Source: Galeopsis tetrahit (taxonomy: Eukaryota; Streptophyta; Magnoliopsida; Lamiales; Lamiaceae). From it: 64,000 nt of DNA. The position numbers and the translations under genes are program-made. Positions within the stretch are counted from its first letter, which is position 1, and each line of letters begins with the position of its first letter. The notes under the pieces were generated by a model, which saw only the letters and a program-made list of their open reading frames with translations, made no database searches and had not been told where the DNA came from. The DNA lies in contig OY776120.1 in assembly GCA_963675135.1 (NCBI GenBank), positions 10,692,001-10,756,000 on the forward strand. Direction: 5' to 3'. Below, piece by piece: positions 23,401 through 33,780 of this stretch.

Positions 23401-23684
23401 AGCTTAGAGATTATAATATTTGTGAATCAAATGTTCCTATTTTCTGTGATAGTAATAGTGCAATTGCCATTACACAAAATCCTGTATTACACACACGTTG
23501 TAAGCATGTTGATGTGAAACATCATTTCATACGAGATCATGTAGAAAAGAAGGATATTCGCATGGAAAAGATTCATACTGATTTTCAAAGAGCTGATATT
23601 TTTACAAAACCATTAGCTGAGGCACGATTTCGTGAGTTATGCATTAGTTTATGGCTAATTTATTTAGACCCTACTTGCCTATAG
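20403..23684 (+). CDS. pol: pol polyprotein of the copia element (PR-IN-RT-RH)
   Basis: 1093 residues. Protease active site DSGCSHHMTG at about residue 26. GAG-pre-integrase with the HHCC finger (HRRLCHLN...CTSCQKGK) around 155-200. Integrase core with D219, D282 and E318 as the probable DDE triad. Reverse transcriptase (RVT_2) from about 610, with YGLKQAPRAWY and the catalytic YVDD at 776-779. RNase H with SGYSDSDFGG and STTEAEYMA up to about 1040. All key residues are present. The ATG at 20403 is only the first Met of the open frame. The pol frame has a TAA at 20397-20399 and is out of frame with gag, so a frameshift, splice or internal start is needed for expression. Confidence 0.92.
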   Translation: MYYHLLQGRLDLYKKGGSTGETWYIDSGCSHHMTGTKTLLSSYHEQEGPKVIFGDSSTAVTKGFGYIRNGDIEIQDVSYVEGLKYNLLSVSQFCDRGYKVQFKSQKCEIIDKRTHTVLLVGIRQGSVYIVNWNSCPRDTCLLTKNPKELGWLWHRRLCHLNFKVLNKIARDYLVEGIPNEVYYKSHVCTSCQKGKQVKGSFKSIPSLSTSRVLELLHMDLHGPITPPTLNGRRYTLVVVDDYSKFTWVVFLHKKSDTQTLLPDLLKKLQVEKNQSIVKIRSDKGTEFINCYIKEFCSKRGIQHLTSAARTPQQNGVAERRNRTLKEACRTMLTEYNTPQKFWAEAINTACHSQNRSAINKALGKTPYEVWKGRKPRVSYFHIFGCKCFIHNNGKSKLNAFDAKVDEGIFLGYSSTSKAFRVFNYSTLCVEETPHVVFEESQQDSSTNKISEKVTELTIESDKDSEVYESVQAYNPFMKALETDDKERVSAQDKSTRPVDMPKLVDSSTPIKSSDDNDVDMHDAVHDIDDSTIVKNRNTWKSAHNTENIIGDSTVGVKTRRQLFESQEQSSPSLFCWCCFLSSIEPKTIKEALADSNWIIAMQDELNQFVRNDVWELVDRPKHHNVVGTRWIFKNKKDENDVVVRNKARLVAQGYSQAEGIDYDETYAPVARLEAIRLFLAYAAYMKFTVYQMDVKSAFLNGILAEEVYVEQPPGFEVKGNQVYKLKKALYGLKQAPRAWYDTLSQFLLENGFTKGKVDRTLFRRQEGKDILLVQIYVDDIIFGSPNKELSESFSTLMQSKFEMSMMGEMNYFLGLQVKQTPEGIFINQAKYTRNLLDKYGIKTCKSAGVPMLPTYRMDPDEQGKCADQTYYRGLIGSLLYLTASRPDIAFSIGVCARFQANPKESHMETTKRILKYLKGTINRGIWYPSNDDLSLSGYSDSDFGGCRIDRKSTSGSCQFLGTKLISWFSKKQTSVATSTTEAEYMAAGSCCSQLLWHIQQLRDYNICESNVPIFCDSNSAIAITQNPVLHTRCKHVDVKHHFIRDHVEKKDIRMEKIHTDFQRADIFTKPLAEARFRELCISLWLIYLDPTCL

Positions 23685-24158
23685 TTGTATACTAACCAGA
23701 CAGGTACATCAAACGAAATATGGAGACAAGATCACTAGACTAGAAGCACTCGACTACTCACGCAACAGACAGGTACATGAAGTCGTTCGATGTTCAGAAT
23801 AGACATGCACAGACGAAGGGGGAACTCGTCTTGTGTACTTAAGCCAACTCGTCTGGTGAAGCTTGAGTCTACTCGTCTGTTCTGGATGGACTCGAACAGA
23901 CAAGCTAAGTGTGCTTTTGATTCTACAATGCTAAGTGTTTATTCAAAACGGATTAAGGATATTATAGTAATTAGGTATTGATAAAATTTGAAAACCCTTG
24001 AATTAGATTTATACACTCTCATTTGATGTGGTGTATCCATCCAGTTCTCACTCATCTACACTAGGACAGATGAGTTCACTCCTCTATTCTAACTAAGAAG
24101 GGGCGGATTTCAAAGTTTACAATATCAAAATACATAATACTCTCGGTTCCGTAACCGA

Positions 24159-27100
24159 ATGCCAAAGGTCTTAACCGTCTTGATCAAAACCCAAATTCTC
24201 ACACGACTTAGTCACAATTTTTCTAACTCCCTTTCTCTCAAGAAGATTTTCCTCTCCCTATTCTCAAGCAATCTATTTACTGATCTTTTTGAGATGTCTA
24301 TTCGATCTATCTTCGATCTTATAACCAACATGCAGGTCACATTCGACCTAGGCCGGTACATCTCCGATAACAAAGTGAATGTTGAACCATCTGTGTTCTT
24401 CAAAGGCAATCACTCAGATGACAATGCCGAGATTCTGACTAAATGCACTCGATGTGGGCTCAAACCTTATCTAGAATCATTTCCTCAAGTGGTCTTGGAG
24501 GAGGAGGTGCTAGAATTCTATGCCAACGTCATCAGACAAGGCGATATTCTTGAGTCTTTCATTGGTGAAGATCGTGTGCAAATCACTCGAGAAGCGATGT
24601 TCAACCATCTGAAGCTGCCCACCGGAACAATTGACGTTGATAATTATGCTCTTGGGTAAGAAATTCGATACTTGAGCATTTTCTGTGGCAAGAAGCTGAA
24701 GCAGAAACCAGATGGCAAGTATGCTCCAGTCAAGAAGGGGGATCTTCTTAAAAAATATCGCACATTATTGGATATTGCCAGCAAAATTTTGTTAAGTTCG
24801 ACTGGTTCTCATGACTCTGTGACCTTTATGAAGGCAAGGGTTATGGCTGTCATTTTTTATGGTATCACTGAATGTAATTGGTTCAAGCTAATTGCAGATC
24901 GAATCATGTATTTTGAGCGCAGTGTTCGAGTAGATGACAATACTCGGAATTGGGTGGTGTCTACTGCCGTTGGATATGGTAATAAGTTAAGTATCCTACT
25001 TCCTCTCCTAATGCCAAACAAGATGGAATGGAGTAAAGGAAAGCCATTCCATCCTTTGAAATTTTATTTGAAAAAGGGGGCAGTGAGGAAACAAGTTGCT
25101 GCTAGGCCAGCTGCACCTAGGCAAGCCAGAATTGACCCTATGGAAGCTTTGCCTTATGCTGGTGCGTCTGGTTCTTCAGAAGATGAGTCCGCTGAAGACA
25201 AGTCAATGGAAGCTGCACAAGACTCATCTAGTGCAGAAGACTCTGAGAAGACTCAGTCGGAAGAGGAGAAAGAGCCAAGTTCTCAAATCCCCGAGTTATA
25301 TACGCTAGTGAGAGTTGGAACTCATCCTTCTCCAGAAGAGTCAAGTTCGAAGGTTAGTACTTCCTCTCAAGATGTTTCTATTCCGGTTATTTCCTCTTCT
25401 GTTCGAACCAAGGCAAGATCACATCGATCTAGGCCTAGACCTATTCCCTCAACCTCACAAGTGCTGCCAGCATATCCGCTGAGGGTCAGCCTACCCGAAA
25501 ACACTCCCATATTAGATACAACTGATACTCCGACAGTTGTCACACCAAACCAAGACACGTCAAAGCCCCAAGAAACCACAGACCAAAGTTTATCCTTACC
25601 CTCAACAGAATATGTTGAACCCTTTATCTCATCTACTTCAGATCAGACGATAGTTGCCACTGCAACAACTGAGTTAGAGACCCCATCTACTCAGACCCCG
25701 ACTGAAGCTAGATTCGAATCCTTGGTCTACTATCCCATGTGTCTAAGAGAAAAGCGAATCCGTTCGAAGATGAGCAAAAATCTGAAGAAGCAGCTTTCAT
25801 CTGTCGAAGTCGACTACTCTTCAGAACAGTTTGAGAAACTGGTTAGAATATGCACTTGGGTGGCCTTGAAGAAGTCTGGAACAGATGATCTCTTCGAAGT
25901 CATCTTAGGGAAAGGTGGCATTTCTAATTTCATGGATTGGGAAATGGAGCAGAAGGAGAATAGTGGTGTTGGTGACCACTCAGAGCTTTTCCCAAATCAT
26001 GCTATCACTGCTCTTGCCAAAAGATTACTTGGTATTTCTGACGACTTGATGAGTTCAGAATTCCAGTTTGATGTGGGTGTTCAGGTTCCAGAATTTGATA
26101 TTGTGCAAGATAATGTAATGTTTGAAGCTGATCAAGCTGAGTTGATCCAGTCTACTGATCCAGTCATAGATTTAGACAATGTCTCAGATCAGTTGAGAGG
26201 CATTGTGTTCAAATTTCAGATGGACCATGCTGATAGTCCAAGGTCAGATTTCAAGTTTATTAATCGATATTCTGATTTTTTACTTCCCATTGAGTTATGT
26301 GGATACATGGAGAAGTTGCATGCCTTATTAAAGAAGGACATGGCTACTGCTGAAAGGAAGGCTCGTGAAGCAAGGTTAGCTATTATTTCTTACTCTCCCC
26401 AACTTAACTTAAGAGCTATTGCTGGAAGTGTGCTTCCAGAAGTTGAACTAGTTGAAGACGAGGTCTTGACTACTGCTTCAGAAGATCAGTTGGTGAAAGT
26501 TTTAACTCCAGTAGATGAAGTCATGCTTGATGTTACTCATATTGAGGTTGGACAATCGTCTCAAGCTATCCCAGCCGCCTCAATAGATGAGTTGAAGGAC
26601 GAATTGAAGGCTGTCATCAAATCGTCAATTGATGATTTTCTTAAATCTGATGTTCAGAAGACTCTTATTGAACAAAACAGTGTCCTTGTGACAAGTTCAA
26701 AAGATATGATCGTGAATGCAGTCAATCAGATTGATGATGAATACAGACAACATTTGTTTGAACAGCTTGAAGGATTTCTCCAAGATCAAGTTGAATACTC
26801 AGAGAAGAGTTCAGTCGATTTTGCTCGCGTTCTAGCTACTGAATCCAGGAAGTTGGAAAGAGTCTATAGAGCGAGAATCGAAGTAGCTGATGTTCAGAGG
26901 AAAGAAGCCTATGATCAGTTAGCACAAGCAAGAGATATTATTCGTGCTATGACTGAAGAAAATCGGAAGCTACGTCTGACTGCAACCCATTTTAAGAATG
27001 AGTTGAATTTATCTACTCAGAAGCTGGAGTTGGTGGCGACCAGACTTGATAAGATGAGTCAGGAAGGTTCTCATCAAAGACAGATTGAGAAAGCTACACA

Positions 27101-28019
27101 CCTTATGAGGCAAGCTATGATGGAAGAAATGACTCGTTTCACTTCTCTTTTCTCTCTCAAGGCATCTGATGAAGCCAAAAAGGGGGAAGAGGCAAGTCGA
27201 GTTGCAGGTCGAGTTGAATTTGTTGCTGAAGGTGAGAAAGAGACAAGTGCTGAACCAGAGGCTAAAGATGCTGCTGAAGCCATGCAAGATCTTAAGAGGC
27301 CTAAGAGAGGCAAAGGCAGGTTGGTTAAGACTGCTGAACTTGACCAAGCCAGGGCTGAAGCAGATGAGTTGAAGAAGAAGGAGAAGGGCAAGGCTATTGC
27401 ATCTCCAGAAGCTGAAGTTCAAACAAGAATAGTATCGAAAAGGAAGTCTATTCATATTGAAGAATCTACTCCTGAGTCAACTATTATGAAGAAGCAAAAG
27501 ATTGATGAGCTAAGTGATGAAGCTCATTATGCTAAGAAGAAGAAAATTGAGAAGCACATTGAAAGTTTGTTGAAGCAGAAGTCTGATGAAGATCAAATAG
27601 AAGACAAGCTCATTGACCACTTCATTGACAAAGAACATCGTCAAGAATGGATGAAAGTAAAAAGGCAGTGGGAACTAGATCACTGGATTATCAGGAAGTT
27701 TGGAGATTCTGATGACTCTGACGATCTCTATGCTATATTTGATAAATTCATGGAAGGACAGCATAGGATGCTCTGGAATTTGATCATAAGGATATCTGCT
27801 GCTGCGAATTTTAATATTCTTGTTCCTGGTTTTCCGAAATGGAAGTGTCCCATGACTAGTTCTGGTAAAAGGGCTGATGTTAACCAGATCAAGAAGTATG
27901 AAGATGAGCTACTGGACAACGAGAAGATTGAAGATGAAGAACATATCAAGGATATTCATACTAGACTACTCAATGCTTTCTGTGTTCCACATTCAGAAAG
28001 AGGTAACTTTTCAGTATAG
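24159..28019 (+). CDS. third ORF of the copia element, interrupted by one stop
   Basis: One reading frame of 1286 codons, broken only by TAA at 24657-24659 (codon 167). The downstream 1115 codons run on in the same frame. The first Met may be 24159 or 24294. The N-terminal ~310 residues resemble the putative plant transposon protein domain found in many uncharacterised plant proteins (blocks VLEFYANVIRQG, KKYRTLLDIASKILL, TECNWFKLI). A Ser/Thr/Pro-rich linker follows, then a helical coiled-coil region (about 810-990), a basic KRPKRGKGR patch and a charged C-terminus. No signal peptide or clear membrane segment is visible, so an envelope role is not supported. It starts ~475 bp after pol and ends just before the 3' polypurine tract. 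Confidence 0.65.
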
Positions 28020-28180
28020 TTTAGTTTTGTTCTGATTTTGGTATTTTTGAAGTCTTTGTAATATCTACTGATCTTATTTCTGAATGAATGAAAAGATAAA
28101 GTACTATTTGGTGTTAAAGACAAGATAACTACTTAACTAGTCTACTAATGAGAAAAGATTCAAGTAGTTTTGGCTTCATC

Positions 28181-28194
28181 AAAAAGGGGGAAAT
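28181..28194 (+). promoter_or_regulatory. polypurine tract of the copia element
   Basis: AAAAAGGGGGAAAT directly abuts the 3' LTR, as expected for plus-strand priming. Similar G-runs occur after pol (about 24098-24106) and inside ORF3 (about 27178-27190). Sireviruses are known for multiple polypurine tracts. Confidence 0.9.
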
Positions 28195-29521
28195 TGTTGG
28201 GATATGAATCCTAGACAAGTTCTAAATAATGAAAAAAAAGAGATGAAGTTTTGATAAGCCAAAAATAGTTTGAATATTTTCTAAGTGTTGACTAATCTAG
28301 TCTAGTTGAGTTGAAGTCATCTTGAACAGATCAGTAGAGTTCACATGAAAAGAAAAGTATTGTTTATATTTAAAAGATAAGTACGATGTATAAGTACTTC
28401 ATATCTGTTCGTATATGTATACAATAATTAGTTTGTTGTTGAGCTATAATTGTTGTATAGAGCTCATGATATTTTCTATGTAATAGATAGATTTGTTGTA
28501 TAGATTTATAAGCTGACTAAGCTTGTATTATAAAAGCTTAAAGTAATGTAATAGTCTTGTTAGATTAGATGATAGGACTAGATTAGTTCTATTAGAAGTC
28601 TACTGCACAAGAAGAGAAGACCAGTCTACTACTCAAGACAGGTGGACTACAAGACAAGTGCATCTACTAGACTACACAAGACAAGTTATCATGAAGTTAG
28701 TTACAAATACGCGTGAAAGATAAGGATGGAGAAGTTAGTTATGGAATAATTAATTTGTAACAAGAAACGCGTTTATGGATAAGAAGATTCAGTTGGAATC
28801 AATTATCAAGAAAGGTTGGTTACAACTACCTAAGTTCTTGAAGTTCGAAGTCTATAAGTACTTGAAGAAGTTTATCATTTAAGGACTACTGACTACTGAT
28901 TACTGAGATACTGATACGACTACTGAAATATTGATACTGCAAGCATTATTGAAGATTCAAGTGAAGAAATTACTCTCAGAGATTGAAGTTCAGAAAGTGA
29001 AGCTACACAAGTCAAGTGAAGATCAAAGAAGGCCGCTACTGAACGAAGATAAGTTTTATTTTCTTTTGTTATTTCAAGTTGCTAGATACTTGTAAATCGC
29101 TAGTAAGATCGAAGAGGCACTTGGTAGTGTTATCGAGAAGATCTAAGTCTTATTTCTTGGGACTTAAAGCCACAAGAACATATTACTCCATTGGACGAGT
29201 TAATAAGAATTTCACAACTGGGTTTGTGAGAGTGGATGTAGACAAGTTGTCGAACCACTATAAATCACGTGTTTGATTTACTTTACTGTTTTAATTGTTT
29301 AAATTGCTTAATTGTTTTAACTACTTAACTGAACTTGACTAGTTGAGTATAGAACAGAGTTCTCGAAAATAAGTTGAGTATAATCTTGAATTGGGCTCAT
29401 TGTTAATTTCGTATTCCGCATATTGTACTCTGATATTTCGAAAGATTTTTGAAAAGTCTATTCACCCCCCTCTAGACATTTTCACTAGCTTACTCGTTAT
29501 TAACTCAACTTGGGACCAACA
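28195..29521 (+). repeat. 3' LTR of the copia element, 1327 bp
   Basis: Identical to the 5' LTR as far as reading by eye can tell. Followed at once by the second CCAAT duplication and by the interrupted gag gene of the TR-GAG element. Confidence 0.95.
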
Positions 29522-30271
29522 CCAATCGAATGCGTTGCCCTTTAAAGAGCGTACAAATTGCTTCACCAAATGATCTCCATACGTGCCGGCATTGTTGCAA
29601 GTCTCCACGAAGTGAGCAATATGTTGCTTTGGATTACCCTTGCCATCGAACTGCTGCAACTTTGGAGGTTGATAACCAGCTGGCATCTTCAAACTGTCAA
29701 TTCTCTTCGTGTAAGGCTTGACGTAGGTGAATGAAGACTTGGAATTTTCCTCGAACTTATCTTTGATTGCCCCAAGTATGATTTCTTTCAATCGGTCAAC
29801 GGGCACCAAACCATCGGGTGAAACTTGTAACTCCTTAAGAGTTTAGTCAACTTCCATTGGCTGGCGTTCACCTGACGTCTCAGCATCATGCCCTTCGACT
29901 TGCTTTCCTTTGTTCGCATTGCTTATCAGTTTAGCAATCTGGGCATCCTGTTCTTGGACATATTTTGTGAGTCCTTCTATGGCTCGAGTTAAGCTTGCCA
30001 GTTGCTCCTCAACAGTCGTAGTGCCTGTTGCCATTGCTGAGGCTGTACTTGAATCTGATGAGCTCGCTGTGGAACGAGTAGGGGAACAGGATGGGTTGTT
30101 CTCCTCGTTCGCAGTATTGGGTGATGGACCCTCTGCAGTAGCCTTCTCTGAAGAAGACGATGACTTCGAGCTTCTTGACATACTCCTCGTGACTACGTTC
30201 ACGTCTTCAAAGTCAAGAACAACTGATCCGGATGCAACACCTCTCTTAATCTTAATCTTGATTGGTGTCAT
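29522..30271 (-). pseudogene. gag of TR-GAG, N-terminal part
   Basis: Starts at ATG 30269-30271 (MTPIKIKIKRG...). A Ser/Thr-rich region with a short coiled-coil block (VEEQLASLTRAIEGLTKYVQ) follows, then the start of the Retrotrans_gag domain (PPKLQQFDGKGNPKQHIAHF, RSLKGNAFDW), where the copia element is inserted. Independently of the insertion, an in-frame TAA at 29843-29845 follows PMEVD, so this copy could not make full-length Gag. The C-terminal part is at 15541-16308. Confidence 0.82.
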
Positions 30272-30318
30272 CGTCGAGACTTGATTTGCTTGAAGAGTAG
30301 AGATGAGAGGTAGAGACT

Positions 30319-30336
30319 GTCCCACTGGGCGTGCCA
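30319..30336 (-). promoter_or_regulatory. primer-binding site of TR-GAG
   Basis: On the minus strand TGGCACGCCCAGTGGGAC lies two bases inside the right (5') LTR. It starts TGG as expected for pairing with a tRNA CCA end. I cannot name the tRNA with confidence. Confidence 0.65.
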
Positions 30337-30339
30337 ATT

Positions 30340-31149
30340 TGTAAACACAAATTCGTGAATTAAATATAAAAACGCGAAAATGGTAAACAATTTTATTTAA
30401 TTTCGGATTAAAACCGAGTATTTGTGGGTTACAATCTCTAATTTTCTCCTCTGATTCTCTCTTCTTGAACTTCTTGAATTTCTTGAGCTTTTTGGGGTCG
30501 AATCCGCAGCCGAATCCGCTCCGATCTTGTACTTGGGGCTTTATAACGTTAATCCAAAGGTTTAGCACCGTATTTTGGATTAAACGTTGATTTTAGGGAC
30601 TTTTATGATGAACGTCGTTTGAAGATCGTTCTTGAACTTGGGAATAGATCGTTCTTGAACTTGAGAATTTATAACGTTAATCCAAAGGTTTAGCACCGCT
30701 TCTTGCCGCTTTGCACGAAGAACGCCTTTGAAGCTCCTCCGCTTGCTGAAGAACACTCCAAAATCTCTGCAGAGAATTTTAGAGCTTTGAATGCTTCTGA
30801 TTTTGTTGATGATAAAATGAATGAAATGAGGCCTCTATTTATAGGTGTAGAACCTAGTGTTTTTTATGGGCCAAGGAGATATTTGTGCAAGTGGTTAGGC
30901 CTTAATTCAAATTTTGAATTACTTGATGGGCTAAGAATACACTATTTGGGCTTGATTTGGTTTGTTGGACTTTAGAGGTCCATCTTCATTTATAGGACTT
31001 TAGAGGCCTGTCTTCATTTATCGGACTTTAGAGGTCCGTCTTCATTTATCGGACTTTAGAGGCCCGTCTTCGTTTATTGGACTTTAGAGGCCCGTCTTGA
31101 TTTGTTGGACTTTGGAGGCCCAAATTAATTTAATTTTGCTTTGTGTACA
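30340..31149 (-). repeat. right LTR (5' LTR) of TR-GAG, 810 bp
   Basis: Plus-strand ends TGTAAACACA and GTGTACA. It contains the 28-bp minisatellite (30967-31121) but lacks the 14473-14720 tandem block of its partner. A short duplicated GATCGTTCTTGAACTTG lies at about 30624-30662. Confidence 0.88.
30835..30844 (-). promoter_or_regulatory. TATA box in the 5' LTR of TR-GAG
   Basis: Minus strand CTATAAATAG, also conserved in the other LTR at 14839-14848. It would drive gag transcription leftwards. Confidence 0.6.
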
Positions 31150-31184
31150 ATTACACTATCTAATAAAATTAGAGAACATAGAAA

Positions 31185-32900
31185 CATTAAAAATTACACT
31201 ATCTAAGAAAATTGGAAAACACGATCTAGCAAGTGAGAAGATGCAATCAAGTTCAAGGAATCAGACGTGGAAAACAATAGATCCATTAAAGAAAAACAAT
31301 TAAAAAGTAAATTAAACTAAACTAATGCAACAATTTTTTAGAAGAATAGTAGAGAAGGGAGAAGAAGTTTTTCATAAGAATAGCAAAGAACGGAAAAGAA
31401 GAAAAAAATTAAATAGAGAAGACAGAGAAATATGAGAGAGAGGAGAGAACGAAAAAATAATTAAAAAAAAATGTAAAAGAAAAAATAAATAGACCAAGAA
31501 AAAAAAATGTAAAAGAATAAAAACTGTGAAAAAAAATTGAGTCAGAGAAAGAGAAATAAGAGAGATCTGTGAAAATAATTTAACAAAAGTGTAAAAAAAA
31601 AAAAAAAGGGACGTGCCTACCTTGAAACTCTTATTCCCATTCTTTCATCAAACTTGCAAATAACGGAAAAAAAGAAGGGAGAAGAAGGGTTTACAACTGC
31701 CTTCTTATTCACTATATTTAAAGAAATAAAAAAATTATTCACTATATTTAAAGAAATAAAAAAATTAAAAAATAAATAAATAACTTTTATTAATAAAAAT
31801 TGTAAATAAAAAAAATTAAATAGAGAAGACAGAGAAATATGAGAGATAGAGCAGAGAACCGAAAAAATAAATAAAAAAAAAAGGTAAAAGAAAAAAAAAG
31901 AGATCGAGAAAAAAATAATTTAACAAAAATGTAAAAGAATGAAAACTGTAAAAGAAAAAGAATAGAGGCAGAAAAATGGAGATTTGGGAAAATAATTTAA
32001 CAAAAATGTTAAAAAAAACTGTAAATAAAAAAAAAGGGACATGTCTGCTTAAACTCTTATTCCACTCTCTTCCATCTTTTTTATTGAACTTTCATTCTCA
32101 TTCTCTTCAATCTTCCTTAAACACTGTCTAACAAAAATTAACGGAATAAAAAAAATATTACACTATCTAATTAGAGAACACAGAAACATAAAAAAAATAC
32201 ACTATCTAAGTAAATTAGAGAACACATAAACACGATCAAGCAAGTGAGAAGATGCAAAGAAAAACAATTAAAAAGTAAATTAAACTAAACAATAGTAAGG
32301 TTTTTGAGAATAATAGCCGGAAGAAGTTTTTGATAAGAATGACAAAGAACGGAAAAGAAGAATGGTTTACAACTGTGTCTTCTTACTCACTATATTTATA
32401 TAAATAAAAAATAACGAAGAACAATTGTTGAGAGAGGAATAACCTTTTTGTATTTTTAAGAGAGAGAAATATGAGAGAGAGGAGAGAACCAAAAAATAAT
32501 TTTAAAAAATAAATAACTTTTATTAATAAAAACGGTAAATAAAAAAATTAAATAGAGAAGACAGAGAAATATGAGAGAGAATCAAAAAAATAATTAAAAA
32601 AAAATGTAAAAGAAAAAGAATTGAAAGAGTGAAATAAGAAAGATCTGAAAAAATAATTTAACAAAAATGTAAAAAAAAATTGTACTATCTAATTAGAGAA
32701 CACTGAAACATAAACAAAATACACTATCTAATCTAAGTAAATTAGAGAACACATAAACACTATCGAGCAAGTGAGAAGATGCAAAGAAAAACAATTAAAA
32801 AGTAAATTAAACTAAACAATCGTAAGGTTTTTGATAAGAATGGCAAAAAACGGAAAAGAATAATGATTTACAACTATCTTCTTACTCACTATATTTAAAG
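31185..32900. repeat. three diverged internal repeats in Helitron B
   Basis: The ordered blocks ACACTATCTAAG, AGCAAGTGAGAAGATGCAA, ACAATTAAAAAGTAAATTAA and AACGGAAAAGAA occur three times, at about 31195, 32202 and 32720, spaced ~1007 and ~518 bp apart. They represent partial internal duplications of the Helitron body and have no coding capacity. Confidence 0.75.
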
Positions 32901-33780
32901 AAATAAAAAATAACTAAGAACTGTATTTTTAGGAGAGTGAAATATGAGAGAGAGAGAGGAGAGAACCAAAAAAAAAAAAATTAAATAGAGAAGAGAGAAA
33001 TATGAGAGAAAATCAAAAAAAATAATTAAAAAATGTTAAAGAAAAAAAAATAGATCGAGAAAAAAATAATTTTAAGAAAATGTAAAAAAAAAAGAATTAA
33101 GACAGTGAAATAAGAAAGATCTGAAAAAATAATTTAACAAAAATGTAAAAAGAAATTGTAAATAAAAAAAATTAAATAAAGAAGACCAGAGAAATATGGG
33201 AGAAAGAAAGAGTAGAGAAAAAAAGGGAGAGAAGAGAGAATTGAAAAAATAATTTAAAAAAAAAGTAAAAGAAAAAAAAAACCAAGAAAAAAAGGGGAGA
33301 GAGGAGAGAAAAAGGAAAAAAGAATTGTACATTTTAAGAAAATTAGAATATTAAAGAATTAAATTTTTTTAAAGAATATTAAAGAGAACTTATATAAAAT
33401 AGAGAAGAGAAAAATTTAAGAAAATTTTAAAAAATAATTTAATTTTTTAAAAAGTTTTTTAAAGAATATTAAAGAAAACTTTAAAGAACCTATAAAAGAG
33501 ATAAAAGAGAGTATAAAGAGAGAGCCTATCAAATCAAAGAGATCAAAAAGAGAGAATAAAAATAGAGAAAATAAGTCGACAAAAAAAGGATAAGGAAATT
33601 TTAAAAAATAAATTTTTTTTTTAAGAATATTGATGAAAACTGTAAAGAATGTATAAAAGGAGAGAGTAAGAAGAAAAAATAGTAAGGAGAGAAAAAAGCT
33701 GTCGAGAAAAGAGGGAGAGAGGAAGAGGAGAGAAGTAAAAATTATTTTTAGAAAAATAAAACGGAAGAAATCTAAGAAGC
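31380..33780. repeat. purine-rich body of Helitron B
   Basis: About 2.4 kb with strong A/G bias on the plus strand (AGAGAGGAGAG and AAAAAATAATTTAA phrases), matching Helitron A at 9180-9965. The minus-strand frame at 33072-33332 is a Phe/Leu/Ser run caused by this bias. Confidence 0.8.

Larger units (their letters stand above)
16314..29521 (+). mobile_element. Sirevirus-like Ty1-copia retrotransposon, 13.2 kb
   Basis: Complete element: two 1327-bp LTRs that appear identical, initiator-Met tRNA PBS, gag, pol in the copia order (protease, integrase, reverse transcriptase, RNase H), a long third ORF, a polypurine tract, and a perfect CCAAT duplication (16309-16313 and 29522-29526). Large size, a long gag with zinc knuckle and coiled coil, and an extra ORF after pol are Sirevirus traits. 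It is inserted in opposite orientation into the gag gene of the TR-GAG element. Identical LTRs imply a very recent insertion. In-frame interruptions at the gag/pol junction and in ORF3 leave its autonomy uncertain. Confidence 0.93.
14073..31149 (-). mobile_element. TR-GAG: gag-only LTR retrotransposon (3.86 kb) split by a copia element
   Basis: The element is bounded by TG...CA LTRs and by the 5-bp duplication ATTAC (14068-14072 and 31150-31154). Without the nested copia element and its duplication, it is 3864 bp. It has two LTRs, a PBS-like site next to the right LTR, a polypurine tract next to the left LTR and one gag gene read on the minus strand. No protease, reverse transcriptase, RNase H or integrase is present. 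This matches the TR-GAG class of non-autonomous Ty3-gypsy-like elements, which must be mobilised in trans. It sits within Helitron B. A paralogous uninterrupted copy of the target (AAAAAATATTACACTATC) at about 32150-32168 confirms the junction. Confidence 0.88.

Noticed and set aside
24672..28019. ORF3 as an independent gene starting at a TTG codon
   Set aside because: The frame is continuous upstream to 24159 except for one TAA, and the domain spans the stop, so it is one interrupted ORF.
24159..28019. Envelope-like protein
   Set aside because: No signal peptide, strong membrane segment or cleavage-site pattern is visible. The N-terminal domain looks like a plant transposon-associated domain.
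33072..33332. Minus-strand Phe/Leu-rich open frame
   Set aside because: It is the complement of a purine tract. The composition is fully explained by strand bias and there is no motif.
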